A stretch of DNA of 61,384 bases from Anaerolineae bacterium (GCA_011192015.1 DUET01000080.1:1-61384), one strand, 5' to 3'; counted from the stretch's first letter, positions 44,644 to 53,982 are shown. The notes: generated from the sequence alone by a model not told the origin. A program made the numbers and translations.

Positions 44644-46179
44644 TTACTCGCCGAACTGGATTCCCTGCGCCAGAGGCAGCTCGGTGGACCAGTTGATGGT
44701 GTTGGTCTGGCGGCGCATGTAAGCCTTCCATGAATCCGATCCGGCTTCGCGCCCGCCTCCGGTTTCCTTCTCACCGCCAAAGGCGCCGCCGATCTCAGCG
44801 CCGGAGGTGCCGATGTTGACGTTGGCGATGCCGCAATCCGAACCTGCACCGGAGAGGAAGAGCTCCATCTCACGCATGCTGTTCGTGAAAATGGCGCTGG
44901 AGAGCCCCTGGGGCACGCCGTTGTGCAGCGCTATGGCCTGCTCGATGCTCTCGTATTCGAGCAGGTAGAGGATGGGTGCAAACGTCTCCTGCTTGACGAT
45001 CTCGCTCTGAGCCGGCATCTTGATGATCGTTGGCTCCACGAAATTGGGACCCAGATCGGGTAGGGCTTCGCCGCCGGTGAGCACATCGCCGCCGTCGGCC
45101 TTGGCTTGCTTCACCGCTGCGAGCATCTCCTCCACTGCCGAGCCGTCGACCAGAGGTCCCATGAGAACGCCTTCCTGGAGCGGATCGCCGATGTTCACCT
45201 GCTTGTAGCCATCCACGAGGCGCTTGGTGAGATCGGCGGCGATGTCCTTGTGCATGATGATACGCCGGGTGGTGGTGCATCGCTGCCCCGCCGTGCCCAC
45301 GGCGCCGAAGAGAATGGCGCGCACCGCCAGCTTCAGGTCGGCGTCTGGCCCGACGATGATGGCGTTGTTGCCGCCCAGCTCGAGAATGCTGCGCCCAAAT
45401 CGACGGGCGACGGTTTCGGAGACGTGGCGTCCGATGTTTGTCGATCCGGTGAACGAAACCAGGGGAATCTGGGGATCGTTGAGCAACAATTCGCCTACAT
45501 CACGCCCTGATCCGATGACCAACGAGAAAACACCCTGCAAGCCGTGATCAGCCATGACGCGGTTGGAAATGTGCTGCACTGCGATGGCGGTCAACGGAAC
45601 ACTGCTGGAGGGCTTCCAGAGAACCGGATCCCCGCAGACTGCGGCAATGGCGGAGTTCCAGGCCCAAACGGCCACCGGGAAATTAAAAGACGTGATCACA
45701 CCAACTACGCCCAGCGGGTGCCACTGCTCGTACATGCGATGGCGGGGGCGCTCGGATTGCATCGTCATCCCGTAGAGTTGGCGGGAAAGACCGACGGCGA
45801 AATCGCAGATGTCGATCATCTCCTGTACCTCGCCATGGCCCTCGACGCGGATCTTACCCATCTCCAAGCCGACCAAGTCGCCCAGAGGTTCCTTGAATTC
45901 GCGCAGGGCGTTGCCCAAATCGCGTACAACCTGGCCGCGTTTGGGCGCGGGGATCTCTCGCCAGCTCAGGAAGGCTTTTTGAGCGGAAGCAGCAACCTGC
46001 TTGTAGATCTCGGGTGTGGCTTGGATCACCTTGGCGATCGGTTCGTTGTTCGCGGGATTGGTCGAAACTAACTCCTTGCCCTTGGGATCTTTCATCCAAG
46101 CATCAGGACCAGAACAAGCTCCTGCGTTGATCTCTTCGATGCTCAGGGCTTTCAGCAGAGCTTTGGTGAAAGACTTCAT
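44644..46179 (-). CDS. aldehyde dehydrogenase, ALDH7 (aminoadipate-semialdehyde) type
   Basis: The 511-residue enzyme has the ALDH7 signatures: PLGVVGVITSFNFPVAVWAWNSAIA, the general-base ELGGNNAIIVGPDADL and the catalytic Cys in GTAGQRCTTTRRIIMH; the C-terminal GGAFGGEKETGGGREAGSDSWKAYMRRQTNTINW is specific to this class. ALDH7 oxidises alpha-aminoadipate semialdehyde in lysine degradation. The LysW-like gene lies 2.5 kb away, but no lysine operon is seen. Confidence 0.93.
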   Translation of the reverse strand: MKSFTKALLKALSIEEINAGACSGPDAWMKDPKGKELVSTNPANNEPIAKVIQATPEIYKQVAASAQKAFLSWREIPAPKRGQVVRDLGNALREFKEPLGDLVGLEMGKIRVEGHGEVQEMIDICDFAVGLSRQLYGMTMQSERPRHRMYEQWHPLGVVGVITSFNFPVAVWAWNSAIAAVCGDPVLWKPSSSVPLTAIAVQHISNRVMADHGLQGVFSLVIGSGRDVGELLLNDPQIPLVSFTGSTNIGRHVSETVARRFGRSILELGGNNAIIVGPDADLKLAVRAILFGAVGTAGQRCTTTRRIIMHKDIAADLTKRLVDGYKQVNIGDPLQEGVLMGPLVDGSAVEEMLAAVKQAKADGGDVLTGGEALPDLGPNFVEPTIIKMPAQSEIVKQETFAPILYLLEYESIEQAIALHNGVPQGLSSAIFTNSMREMELFLSGAGSDCGIANVNIGTSGAEIGGAFGGEKETGGGREAGSDSWKAYMRRQTNTINWSTELPLAQGIQFGE

Positions 46180-46236
46180 GACACGTTCTCCTCAGAACGA
46201 TGGTGGATTGGAAGGATTCCTGTTCATCCATACAAC

Positions 46237-46252
46237 AGCCCCGATGGGGGCT
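46237..46252 (-). terminator. possible terminator before the ALDH gene
   Basis: AGCCCC-GATG-GGGGCT hairpin between the membrane-protein gene (ends 46361, minus) and the ALDH start at 46179. It has a short stem and a weak T tail. Confidence 0.4.
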
Positions 46253-46360
46253 TGTGGGATCAAGTTTATCACACGAGTTCCGGACTTTGGCGCTTCCGCA
46301 AACGCTGCACACCCTTCGCTGGGAGCGGTTTCGACGGATGCGGAAAGGCGCAAATGCTGG

Positions 46361-46924
46361 TCAGTTCCACAAACACGTGATGCCCAAAGCACCCCAGCCG
46401 ACGATGGCCCAATATAGGATGTATTCGAAGAAGGAAAACACGATCAGTGGAAGGGAGGGGAGCCCCCGCAGAAAGGGAACTTTGTCCACGATGCCCAGCA
46501 TGAAAATTCCCAGGACATGCTCGAGCATGCCTTCCACTCCACCCAGCAGCACGAACCACAGCAGTGGTTTGCCGGGAAGCTGGAGCGCCAGCCATCCCAT
46601 GCCCATCCCCAGACCGGTGTACAGCAGGACCGTGAGGGGCGCTGTGATGCGTATCCAGGATGGGTAGAAGTAGTGGTAGTAGCGATCCCAGAAGACGAAC
46701 AGCATGGTCACACCGAAGAGTGTCCAGAACAGTGCACTGGCGAGACCCACGGCGCGCGCTGCGGTTTGGAATCGTTCGAAATCGAAGCACCCGATGAGGG
46801 GAATCGATACCGCGAGGCCCAGCAGGCCGAAGAGGATCGTGCTCCACCAGACCTCGCGGACGGTCAATCTCTGGTTCGACAAGGATGCGTTGGTGTCCTC
46901 CGATTGCGAAACGCTTCCTGTCAC
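46361..46924 (-). CDS. multi-pass membrane protein, unknown
   Basis: The 187 residues form about five helices; no signature is recognised. It overlaps the gene ending at 46921 by 4 nt (ATGA type), so the pair is translationally coupled. Confidence 0.68.
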   Translation of the reverse strand: MTGSVSQSEDTNASLSNQRLTVREVWWSTILFGLLGLAVSIPLIGCFDFERFQTAARAVGLASALFWTLFGVTMLFVFWDRYYHYFYPSWIRITAPLTVLLYTGLGMGMGWLALQLPGKPLLWFVLLGGVEGMLEHVLGIFMLGIVDKVPFLRGLPSLPLIVFSFFEYILYWAIVGWGALGITCLWN

Positions 46925-48189
46925 TTGTGGTGCAAATTGGGCGCGGCGATGAACGATAGTCCGCGCTCAGTCAGCTGCCAGGCTGTCTTGTTGAGAGAAT
47001 CGAACTTGTCGAGCAAGTTCAATGTCAGATGGCCCCAATCACCGGAGGCGATGATCTCCTCTTTCTCACGGAAGTAGTCCAGGATGTCGGAGGGATGTTC
47101 GCGGGTGACGTCGACCTCCGGATCCGCGCCTTCATGCTTGGCGGAGATGTTGGCGACGTGGTCGGCGATCTCGAGCAGTTCGTCGCGCCGGTTGTAGGGC
47201 TGAATGACGATGCTCTTGTAGGTCTCGACGATGTGGTGCTCATAGCGCACGACTTCTTCGAAGTCCAGCGATTTACGAAATTGATCGGTGATCTCCATGG
47301 TCTCGTTATTGACCGAGTTGCTCCAGTTGAAACCGATGAGCGGTGAGGTTCCATCTTGGCGCGAGAAGAGTTTCGCAGCGAACAGCGTCCACATGGCGGC
47401 GTAGGGATTGTCGTGGCCGGTGTAGACGCTGATCTTGTATTCCATGTCCACGCCCAGGCGGTGCAGCAGGATGCCCAGCAGGATCGTACCCGGGTTGACG
47501 TTCAACACCTGGCGAGTGCCGTAGGTGGTGTAGTAGTAGAGGTATTCATCGAGCCATTGGAGGGCGTGTTCGTTGGGTTGCCCCACACCGCCGAAATAGC
47601 CTGTGATCGTCTCCGGTCCGCCCAGGTGAACGTTGGAGCCATCTGTGCCCTTGGTGTCCAGCGTCTCGACGAAGCTGGAGCCGATGATCTGCATGGCGGC
47701 AGCGAAAGCTGGTAGATCGCCATCGGCTTCCTGTTCCTTCATACGGCGCACTCGAATGAAGCGGCCGGGAACAAGCTCCTGGCGGTCCAGGGCTCGCTTG
47801 GCGATTTCGATCAACCAGGGGAAATACTGGCAGGCGCTGAGTTCCAGCGTGACGGCATACTCGTCCTTGAATTTCATCTTATCGGCTTTGTCGCCCAACA
47901 CGCGACGCCGATAGTCCGCCTCGCTGATGAAGGCGTTGTTGTCGCGCTGTTCGGTCAGCCAGTCCAAATCCTTGAGGTATTCGGGATTGATGGCTTCGGT
48001 CTTCTTGCGAAGTGCATCCAGCTGGCGAGCCTTATCAGCCTTGCGGTTGATTTCCTCAGGTGTGCCATAACGGGCTACGATCTCCAAGAAGCTGTTGATG
48101 GCTTCCATGTTGGGATCCAGCAGCACCTCATTGATGGCTTCCAATTGCTCGGTGGGGATCTTGAGCCTTTGGCGCAGTTCTTCTATCAT
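46921..48189 (-). CDS. conserved protein of unknown function upstream-coupled to panB
   Basis: The 422-residue soluble protein has highly patterned stretches that suggest an enzyme: GTDGSNVHLGGPETITGYFG, YGTRQVLNVNPGTILLGILL, VYTGHDNPYAAMWTLFAAKL and SPLIGFNWSNSVNNETMEIT. I do not recognise the family. It is 45 nt downstream of panB and overlaps the following membrane gene. A role linked to pantothenate or C1 chemistry would be inference from position only. A start at 48201 is also possible. Confidence 0.7.
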   Translation of the reverse strand: MIEELRQRLKIPTEQLEAINEVLLDPNMEAINSFLEIVARYGTPEEINRKADKARQLDALRKKTEAINPEYLKDLDWLTEQRDNNAFISEADYRRRVLGDKADKMKFKDEYAVTLELSACQYFPWLIEIAKRALDRQELVPGRFIRVRRMKEQEADGDLPAFAAAMQIIGSSFVETLDTKGTDGSNVHLGGPETITGYFGGVGQPNEHALQWLDEYLYYYTTYGTRQVLNVNPGTILLGILLHRLGVDMEYKISVYTGHDNPYAAMWTLFAAKLFSRQDGTSPLIGFNWSNSVNNETMEITDQFRKSLDFEEVVRYEHHIVETYKSIVIQPYNRRDELLEIADHVANISAKHEGADPEVDVTREHPSDILDYFREKEEIIASGDWGHLTLNLLDKFDSLNKTAWQLTERGLSFIAAPNLHHK

Positions 48190-48234
48190 CAAAGCCTCCA
48201 TGTTTGCCCGTCTCGGGCGGAAGATAGGACTGGA

Positions 48235-49089
48235 TTACTTCAAGAGTCGGATGAGTTCCTCATACTCCTCGTCAGGCATGCCGAACCAGTTGTCCTCTTT
48301 GGGGAAGGTTCGTTCGGTGACCTCTTTGACGTACTGCTTGAGTCCATCCTGGATGACGGTTCCAGCCTCAGCGTAGACCTTCGCCATGCGCGGCTTGAAT
48401 TTCGGATACAAACCGAACATGTCGTGATAGATCAGGAGTTGGCCATGGGCGTCGAGACCCGAGCCCAGGCCGATGATGAAACAATTTTCCGCGCGCTCCG
48501 TGATCAGCTTGCACAGGCGGTCGGGAACCAGTTCCAGCAGGATGGCGAAGGCGCCGGCATCCTCCAGGGCTTTGGCGTCATCCACGATCTTCTTGGCCTG
48601 CAGCGCGCCTTTGCCCTGAAGCCGGAAGCCTCCCAGCGCACTTGCGCTTTGTGGTGTCAGCCCGAGATGTCCCATGGCGGGGATGCCCGCCGCCACGATG
48701 CCGGCCAGGCGGTCAGCCATCTCGGCGCCGCCTTCCAGCTTGACAGCATCACAGCCCGCCTCGGCCATGAAACGGCCGGCGTTGCGGATGGCGGATTCGA
48801 CGCTGGGCTGGTAGGTCATGTAGGGCATGTCGCCGATCAGCCAGGCGTTGGGGGAGCCGCGGCGCACGGCCTGCGCATGGCGGATCATGTCATCCATGGT
48901 GACCGGCAGTGTGCTGTCGTAGCCCAGCATGGTCATCCCCAGGCTGTCGCCTACCAGGATCATGTCGACTTCGGCCTGCTCCTGGAAATAGGCCGTGGGG
49001 TAGTCGTAGCAGGTGAGAAATGTGATCGGTTTGCCTTCGCTCACCTTCTTGAAGAGCGCGGGAAGGGAAACCTTCTTGCGATCGGACAT
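48235..49089 (-). CDS. panB: 3-methyl-2-oxobutanoate hydroxymethyltransferase
   Basis: The 284-residue enzyme adds a hydroxymethyl group from methylene-THF to ketoisovalerate, the first step to pantothenate. Motifs: FLTCYDYPTA, ILVGDSLGMTMLGYDSTLPV, IGDMPYMTY, DAVKLEGGAEM, GHLGLTPQSASALGGF and the catalytic Glu in ILLELVPDRLCKLITER. Two adjacent ATGs (49092, 49089) are possible; 49089 has better spacing to GGAGGT. panC and panD are not in the window. Confidence 0.95.
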   Translation of the reverse strand: MSDRKKVSLPALFKKVSEGKPITFLTCYDYPTAYFQEQAEVDMILVGDSLGMTMLGYDSTLPVTMDDMIRHAQAVRRGSPNAWLIGDMPYMTYQPSVESAIRNAGRFMAEAGCDAVKLEGGAEMADRLAGIVAAGIPAMGHLGLTPQSASALGGFRLQGKGALQAKKIVDDAKALEDAGAFAILLELVPDRLCKLITERAENCFIIGLGSGLDAHGQLLIYHDMFGLYPKFKPRMAKVYAEAGTVIQDGLKQYVKEVTERTFPKEDNWFGMPDEEYEELIRLLK

Positions 49090-49395
49090 CATCGACCTCC
49101 GTGGTTGCGAGTTATGTTGCCAAAGGAGACCGCGGCTGAAGGAGTCGCGGCCGCGCCGGATCGGTCGAAGCATCTTGGAACCATCCGGTGCTGGGTCCGT
49201 CCAGCGATCGGCTTAAGTGTAGAGGATCGCGGGGCTTCTCACAAGTCACTTTCTTCGTGTTTGCAAGGCGTGATGTTTTGATTCTCGGATTTCACTGTCC
49301 CTGGGTTGGATGCGCACAGCCGGACCGAAATAAGCTACAATCCGCATGTTCTGTGGACATCCGTAAAGCGGATGTCCAGGCATGCGTAAAATCCA
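49090..49395. other. divergent intergenic region with hairpin
   Basis: It lies between panB (-) and the Old Yellow Enzyme gene (+). It holds a TACAAT -10-like box at 49336-49341 without a proper -35 and the hairpin at 49354-49378. Confidence 0.5.
49354..49378. promoter_or_regulatory. inverted repeat upstream of the OYE gene
   Basis: TGGACATCCG, TAAAG, CGGATGTCCA: a perfect 10-bp inverted repeat whose right end is 17 nt before the ATG at 49396. It could be an operator or an mRNA hairpin limiting translation. Confidence 0.6.
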
Positions 49396-50598
49396 ATGGA
49401 GAAAATCCCTTTGTCCAAGCTCTTTGAGCCGGCTGTGTTGGGGCGATTGCAGTTGCGCAATCGCATTGTCAAATCGGGAACTCTGGAGAACATGGGTTCC
49501 CCGGAGGGTCTTCCAAGCGATGCCACGCTGACGTTCTATCAGCGACTGGCGCGCGGGGGCGCGGGGCTGCTCGTCACGGGCTTGGCGTACGTGAGCCGGG
49601 CGGGAAAGTCCTATATGCGCCAGCACGGCATCCACAACGACGGCGTCATTGCGGCATGGAGACGTGTCACGGAGGCTGTGCAAGCCCAAGGTGCGGCCAT
49701 CGCCTTGCAGCTTGCCTATGGTGGAAGACAAACCCATCCCGCAGTGCGTGTTGGGGGCCGCGCGCTCTCCCCATCGACAACGCCCAGTTTCCTCTACTTC
49801 ACGCTTTCCCGAAGCATGCGTGAGGAGGAGATCCTCTCCACGATCCAGGATTTCGGCGCGGCTGCCGGGCGTGCCAAGCAGGCTGGCTTCGACGCCGTCC
49901 AGATCCACGCCGGTCATGGATACTTGATCTCCAGCTTCCTATCTCCGCTGACCAACCGGCGGCGCGATGCCTGGGGCGGTGATCGAAAACGCCGCTTTCG
50001 CTTTCTGGGCGAGGTGTATCGCGCCGTGCGCCAGAATGTAGGCGATGATTTCCCGGTCCTGTGCAAGCTCAATGTGGATGACTACCTGGGCATCGGCTTG
50101 CGCCCCAGCGAAGCCTACCAGGCCGCTCAGAGGCTGAACGCAATGGGCTTGGATGGCTTGGAGATCACCGGAGGGGTGAACGAAACGGCGCTCAACATGA
50201 GTCGAGGCGAGGCACCGATTGCAATCCTGAGTCGGGGAAGAGGTTTCCTGGCGCGACTCTACTTCCGGCTTGCTCTGGGAATCCAGCGGCCGTGGACGCG
50301 TTTTCAAGAGGCCTTTTTTCTCGACCATGTCCGGCGGTTGAAACCGAGTTTATCGATCCCCCTGTTTCTTGTGGGCGGCATTCGCCGCCTGGAGACAGCG
50401 GAGAGGGTCCTCAAGCAGGGCTGGGCGGATTTCATATCCTTAGCGCGGCCGCTGATCCGCGAACCAGGGCTGCCTATGCGCTGGAAGGCCGGGGATCGCG
50501 CTCCTGCGCAATGTGAATCCTGCAACCGATGCCTGGGGGAGATCGAGCGGGGCAATGTGTTGAAGTGCTACTCGAGTCTCCCATCCACGCTCGAATGA
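49396..50598 (+). CDS. NADH:flavin oxidoreductase (Old Yellow Enzyme family)
   Basis: The 400-residue FMN barrel enzyme has LQLRNRIVKSGTLENMGSPEG at the start, LQLAYGGRQTHP, the substrate-site HAGHGYLISSFLSPLTNRRRDAWGG and the C-terminal FMN-phosphate region DFISLARPLIREP. A Cys-rich end (CESCNRCLGEIERGNVLKC) resembles the cluster-binding region of 2,4-dienoyl-CoA reductase-type members, but the domain that would follow is absent. Substrate is probably an enone. Confidence 0.92.
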   Translation: MEKIPLSKLFEPAVLGRLQLRNRIVKSGTLENMGSPEGLPSDATLTFYQRLARGGAGLLVTGLAYVSRAGKSYMRQHGIHNDGVIAAWRRVTEAVQAQGAAIALQLAYGGRQTHPAVRVGGRALSPSTTPSFLYFTLSRSMREEEILSTIQDFGAAAGRAKQAGFDAVQIHAGHGYLISSFLSPLTNRRRDAWGGDRKRRFRFLGEVYRAVRQNVGDDFPVLCKLNVDDYLGIGLRPSEAYQAAQRLNAMGLDGLEITGGVNETALNMSRGEAPIAILSRGRGFLARLYFRLALGIQRPWTRFQEAFFLDHVRRLKPSLSIPLFLVGGIRRLETAERVLKQGWADFISLARPLIREPGLPMRWKAGDRAPAQCESCNRCLGEIERGNVLKCYSSLPSTLE

Positions 50599-50785
50599 AA
50601 TCCAACTGTAGAGTGTTTCCATAGCCAAGGTGTATAACTTGGCGAAAGATGCGGATTGTGCGAAAATCCTTCCCATCTTTAGGGAGTCTGCTCTCCTTCC
50701 ATCCCCAATCCATCTTGGATTGCCTGCCGTAATGCGGAGCACGTGAGTAGGCGGATGTCCAGCGCACGGAACTTAGGATGTACTT

Positions 50786-51342
50786 ATGCACCTGAGACAG
50801 AAAACCCGTTGGCTCAAACTGGGGGCGTGGCTAACGATCCTGCTGACCGTGGTTTCGTGCTCATTCCTTGGCTATTCCGTAGCCTCGGATTCCGGAGATT
50901 CGACTGTCGAAGTTACACGCATCGTGCGTGAGACCGTCATTGTCAATAATCCGGTTGAGCCGGTGGTCGTGGAGGTAACTCGCCGAGTAGAAGTCACGCG
51001 TTAGTAGAGGTACCGGTAACCCGTGTGGTTACTGCTGTTCCACAACCACCTCCGATGGACTTGGAGGGGGTTTGGTACAACCCATCCACACATTCCGTGA
51101 CCACGATCATCTGGACAGGCCATCTTTTTTCGGCTGTGTCGGTGATCGACTTGGATGATGGTGATGTTTATCCCATTACGGCATCCAATTGGAACGGCAG
51201 CGTCATTCAATGGGGTTATTACGTCCCCGATACGACTTACAACGTCGTATTTACCATGACCTCACTGGTTGGGGATAATTTAAATTGCGAATGGTATAGC
51301 GATCACGGGATGTCGGGAACCAGGACCTTGGAGCGACAGTAA
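50786..51342 (+). pseudogene. tandem lipoprotein family, copy 1 (frameshifted)
   Basis: The first frame (50786-51004) gives a signal peptide with lipobox TVVSCSF and the EVTR linker, ending in TAGTAG at 51002-51007. The second frame (to 51342) continues as VEVPVTRVVTAVPQPPP and the conserved domain MDLEGVWYNPSTHSVTTIIW through WYSDHGMSGTRTLERQ. Joining the two needs a frame change near 51000. It may be a real pseudogene, a recoding site or an assembly error. The domain itself is well conserved, which argues for recent damage. Confidence 0.78.
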
Positions 51343-51627
51343 GCGGCTATCCGAGGAATACAAACCCGACACGTATCCAACCGCCAAGGTTTGACACGCA
51401 TATCCGTACCAGACCAAACATCCTCCTACTCTGCTGACAAACATCCATTTGCTCAGCCGGGCAGGTCATGCGATAATCCATTTCCCTGTGGGGGGAGCAC
51501 AACCGTAGGGGATGCAATTCAATGGTTTGCTTGGTATTTCCGTGCCCCAATCCGTTGCGGAGTATATCGATTCCAAGGATTGGATTGTACACGGTTATCC
51601 AGCAGTGGTAACCAACATGGAGGAAAT

Positions 51628-52029
51628 ATGCTATTCGAAAGACGCATGAAATGGGGATTTATATTCATCTTGATGTTGATTGTCTTGGCAACGATTTCCT
51701 GTAATTTCGTCGAATCCCTTTTCACTGAATCTGAGCCGCCTATTGATCTGGCTGGTGTTTGGTTCAATCCGATGACACACTCCGAGTCGACCATCGTCTG
51801 GGAGGATGACGAATTCAGAGTCATATCCGTCGTTGATACGGATGACGGTGAAGTTCGTCCAGTCCAGGAATCCGATTGGAATGGCACACGCATCCGATGG
51901 ACGTATTACGTGCCTTCCACGGACTACACCGTTACCTTCACCATGGAATACCTCGAAGGGGATTTACTGCATTGCAGTTGGTTCAACGACCACGATCGAT
52001 CCGGAACGAGAACGCTGGAACGCCGGTAG
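51628..52029 (+). CDS. tandem lipoprotein family, copy 2
   Basis: The 133-residue product has signal peptide and lipobox TISCNF, no EVTR linker, and after SEPP directly the family domain: IDLAGVWFNPMTHSESTIVW, FRVISVVDTDDGEVRPVQES, DWNGTRIRWTYYVPSTDYTV, LLHCSWFNDHDRSGTRTLER. The domain looks like a small beta barrel, with one Cys. GGAGGA precedes the ATG at 51628; the frame is open upstream but without a signal sequence. Confidence 0.82.
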   Translation: MLFERRMKWGFIFILMLIVLATISCNFVESLFTESEPPIDLAGVWFNPMTHSESTIVWEDDEFRVISVVDTDDGEVRPVQESDWNGTRIRWTYYVPSTDYTVTFTMEYLEGDLLHCSWFNDHDRSGTRTLERR

Positions 52030-52233
52030 ATCAGGAGGCTCAAGGAGCCAAGCTGATCTGACAGATCCTTGGTATGGACCTGTCAACCATAACGTTGGAT
52101 TGTTGGTACTTGCAGAGCTTGGTTTTATTGCCACGCTCGGAAATATCCTCCCTTTGCTGGAGGAGGTACCTGCCTAGAACCTGCTTCGCATGCAGGGAAC
52201 GAACGAGAGTTTTCTTGGAATCTGGAGGCATAA

Positions 52234-52689
52234 ATGCGCTCAAGTTGGAATCGAAACTGGATCAAGGCATTGTTCTTCGCTCTTGTCATCCTGGCGACCC
52301 TTTCCTGCAATTTCTCGGATTTGTTCGGGGTTACCCCCGAAATCCAGGAAGTTGAGGTCACGCGAATCGTCACCGTTGAGCCTGCAGGTCCACCGATCGA
52401 TCTGGCTGGGATTTGGTACAACCCCTCGACGCATTCGCGCACGACGATTATCTGGGACAACAACGAGTTCAGAGTCATCTCGGTTGTGGATACGGATGAT
52501 GGAGACGTGTATCCGGTGACGGCATCGGATTGGAACGGCACCCGCATCCGCTGGTCTTACTACGTCCCGGATACGACCTACAACGTCACCTTCACGATGA
52601 CCTCGCTGGAAGGAGACGAACTCTACTGCGATTGGTTCAACGATCACGACCGATCGGGTACGAGGATCATGGAACGTCAGGAATATTAA
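52234..52689 (+). CDS. tandem lipoprotein family, copy 3
   Basis: The 151-residue protein has lipobox TLSCNF, a short linker EIQEVEVTRIVTVEPAGPP and the family domain (IDLAGIWYNPSTHSRTTIIW; DDGDVYPVTASDWNGTRIRW; LYCDWFNDHDRSGTRIMER). It differs from copy 4 at few positions of the domain, which suggests recent duplication or gene conversion. GGAGG lies 6 nt before the ATG. Confidence 0.82.
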   Translation: MRSSWNRNWIKALFFALVILATLSCNFSDLFGVTPEIQEVEVTRIVTVEPAGPPIDLAGIWYNPSTHSRTTIIWDNNEFRVISVVDTDDGDVYPVTASDWNGTRIRWSYYVPDTTYNVTFTMTSLEGDELYCDWFNDHDRSGTRIMERQEY

Positions 52690-52860
52690 TCACGAAGATG
52701 AGCGAGGATCGCGGTTTGCGATGGATAACTTTGCCTTCTGCCGGAATTCGTGTGACTGTGAAGGCTGGTGAAATCTTCGTGCCGAATCGATTTTTCCTGA
52801 CATCAATTCACGGGTTGCCTTAATGCGGAAAGGTGACCCCGATTGCATCGGAGCAGTTCA

Positions 52861-53382
52861 ATGCCATCAAGTTTGAATCGAGCATGGACCAAGGGGTTGG
52901 CGATTGCGCTGGTCATCCTGGCGACAGTTTCCTGCAGTTTTTCAACATTGTTCGGACCAACCCCAACCGCGGAGATACGTGAGGTGGAAGTTACCCGCCA
53001 GGTGGAAGTTACTCGCCAGGTGGAAGTTACTCGCATCGTGGAAATACCCGTAACCGTCGTTGTCCCTGTCGGGTCGTCAGCCCCGCCCATCGACCTGGCT
53101 GGGATTTGGTACAACCCCTCGACACATTCGCGCACGACAATCATATGGGAGCATGACCAGTTCAGGGTCATTTCGGTCGTGGATACGGATGATGGGGATG
53201 TCTACCCGGTGCTAGAATCGGATTGGAATGGCACTCGAATCCGCTGGACTTACTATGTGCCTTCCACGGATTACACCGTAACCTTTACAATGACTTCCTT
53301 GGTCGGGGATAGCCTGCATTGTGATTGGTTCAACGATCACGACCGATCCGGTACGAGGATCATGGAGCGTCAGGAGTATTAA
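52861..53382 (+). CDS. tandem lipoprotein family, copy 4 (longest linker)
   Basis: The 173-residue protein has lipobox TVSCSF, the longest linker (EIREVEVTRQVEVTRQVEVT, then RIVEIPVTVVVPVGSSAPP) and the family domain nearly identical to copy 3. The linker is encoded by three 18-bp DNA repeats at 52981-53034. AAAGGTGA lies 25 nt before the ATG, as in copies 5 and 6. Confidence 0.83.
   Translation: MPSSLNRAWTKGLAIALVILATVSCSFSTLFGPTPTAEIREVEVTRQVEVTRQVEVTRIVEIPVTVVVPVGSSAPPIDLAGIWYNPSTHSRTTIIWEHDQFRVISVVDTDDGDVYPVLESDWNGTRIRWTYYVPSTDYTVTFTMTSLVGDSLHCDWFNDHDRSGTRIMERQEY
52981..53034 (+). repeat. three 18-bp tandem repeats coding for the EVTR linker
   Basis: Units of GAG/CAG-GTG-GAA-GTT-ACY-CGC at 52981-52998, 52999-53016 and 53017-53034 encode (E/Q)VEVTR. 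In-frame unit gain or loss would change linker length without harm to the domain. Confidence 0.9.
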
Positions 53383-53391
53383 ACGAAGAAG

Positions 53392-53429
53392 AATCAAGGA
53401 TCGTTGCTTGCGATTGGCCTTCCTTGATT
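53392..53429 (+). terminator. hairpin after lipoprotein copy 4
   Basis: AATCAAGGA (53392-53400) and TCCTTGATT (53421-53429) form a 9-bp stem between copies 4 and 5. Confidence 0.5.
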
Positions 53430-53583
53430 CCTGTAGGAGGCTCAACGCCAACAAATTGGGTTGATCCAGGATCGGGATGGGGGGATTCCCGCTTCCAATG
53501 GAATTCCCGTTCTTCAATCCGACGGGGGCTTTGGACCTGCTGATTTTCGTAAAGGTGATATCAAGAATCCTTTGGAGGAACCA

Positions 53584-53982
53584 ATGTTTTCTAGATTGAA
53601 TCGGAATTGGGTTAAGTGGACGGTGTTTGTTCTCGTCATCTTGACCATGCTTTCCTGCAACTTCGTCGAATCCTTCTTCGAGTCCGAACCGCCGATTGAT
53701 CTCGCAGGCGAATGGTATAACTCGGTCACGACCACCGTGACGACGATCGTCTGGGAGGACGACGAGTTTCGAGTTGTCTCGATGTACGATACGGAAGATC
53801 AGGAAGACCGCCCGATCACCTTCTCGGAATGGGACGGGACCCGCATCACGTGGTCGTACTACCTGGAATCCAATGGTCTGACAATTACCTACACGATGAC
53901 CTCGCTGGTTGGGGATAACCTGAATTGCGATTGGGTCAACACCAATAACGCCACGGGGACGAGAACACTCACGCGCCGATAG
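53584..53982 (+). CDS. tandem lipoprotein family, copy 5
   Basis: The 132-residue protein has lipobox MLSCNF, no EVTR linker (FFESEPP), and a domain of a second subtype: IDLAGEWYNSVTTTVTTIVW, FRVVSMYDTEDQEDRPITFS, EWDGTRITWSYYLESNGLTI, LNCDWVNTNNATGTRTLTRR. The SMYDTED, YYL and NTxxATGTRTL features are shared with copy 6 only. GGAGGAACC precedes the ATG. Confidence 0.82.
   Translation: MFSRLNRNWVKWTVFVLVILTMLSCNFVESFFESEPPIDLAGEWYNSVTTTVTTIVWEDDEFRVVSMYDTEDQEDRPITFSEWDGTRITWSYYLESNGLTITYTMTSLVGDNLNCDWVNTNNATGTRTLTRR

Noticed and set aside
52981-53034. Short direct repeats resembling a CRISPR array
   Set aside because: The 18-bp units are adjacent with no spacers and are in-frame codons of a lipoprotein linker.
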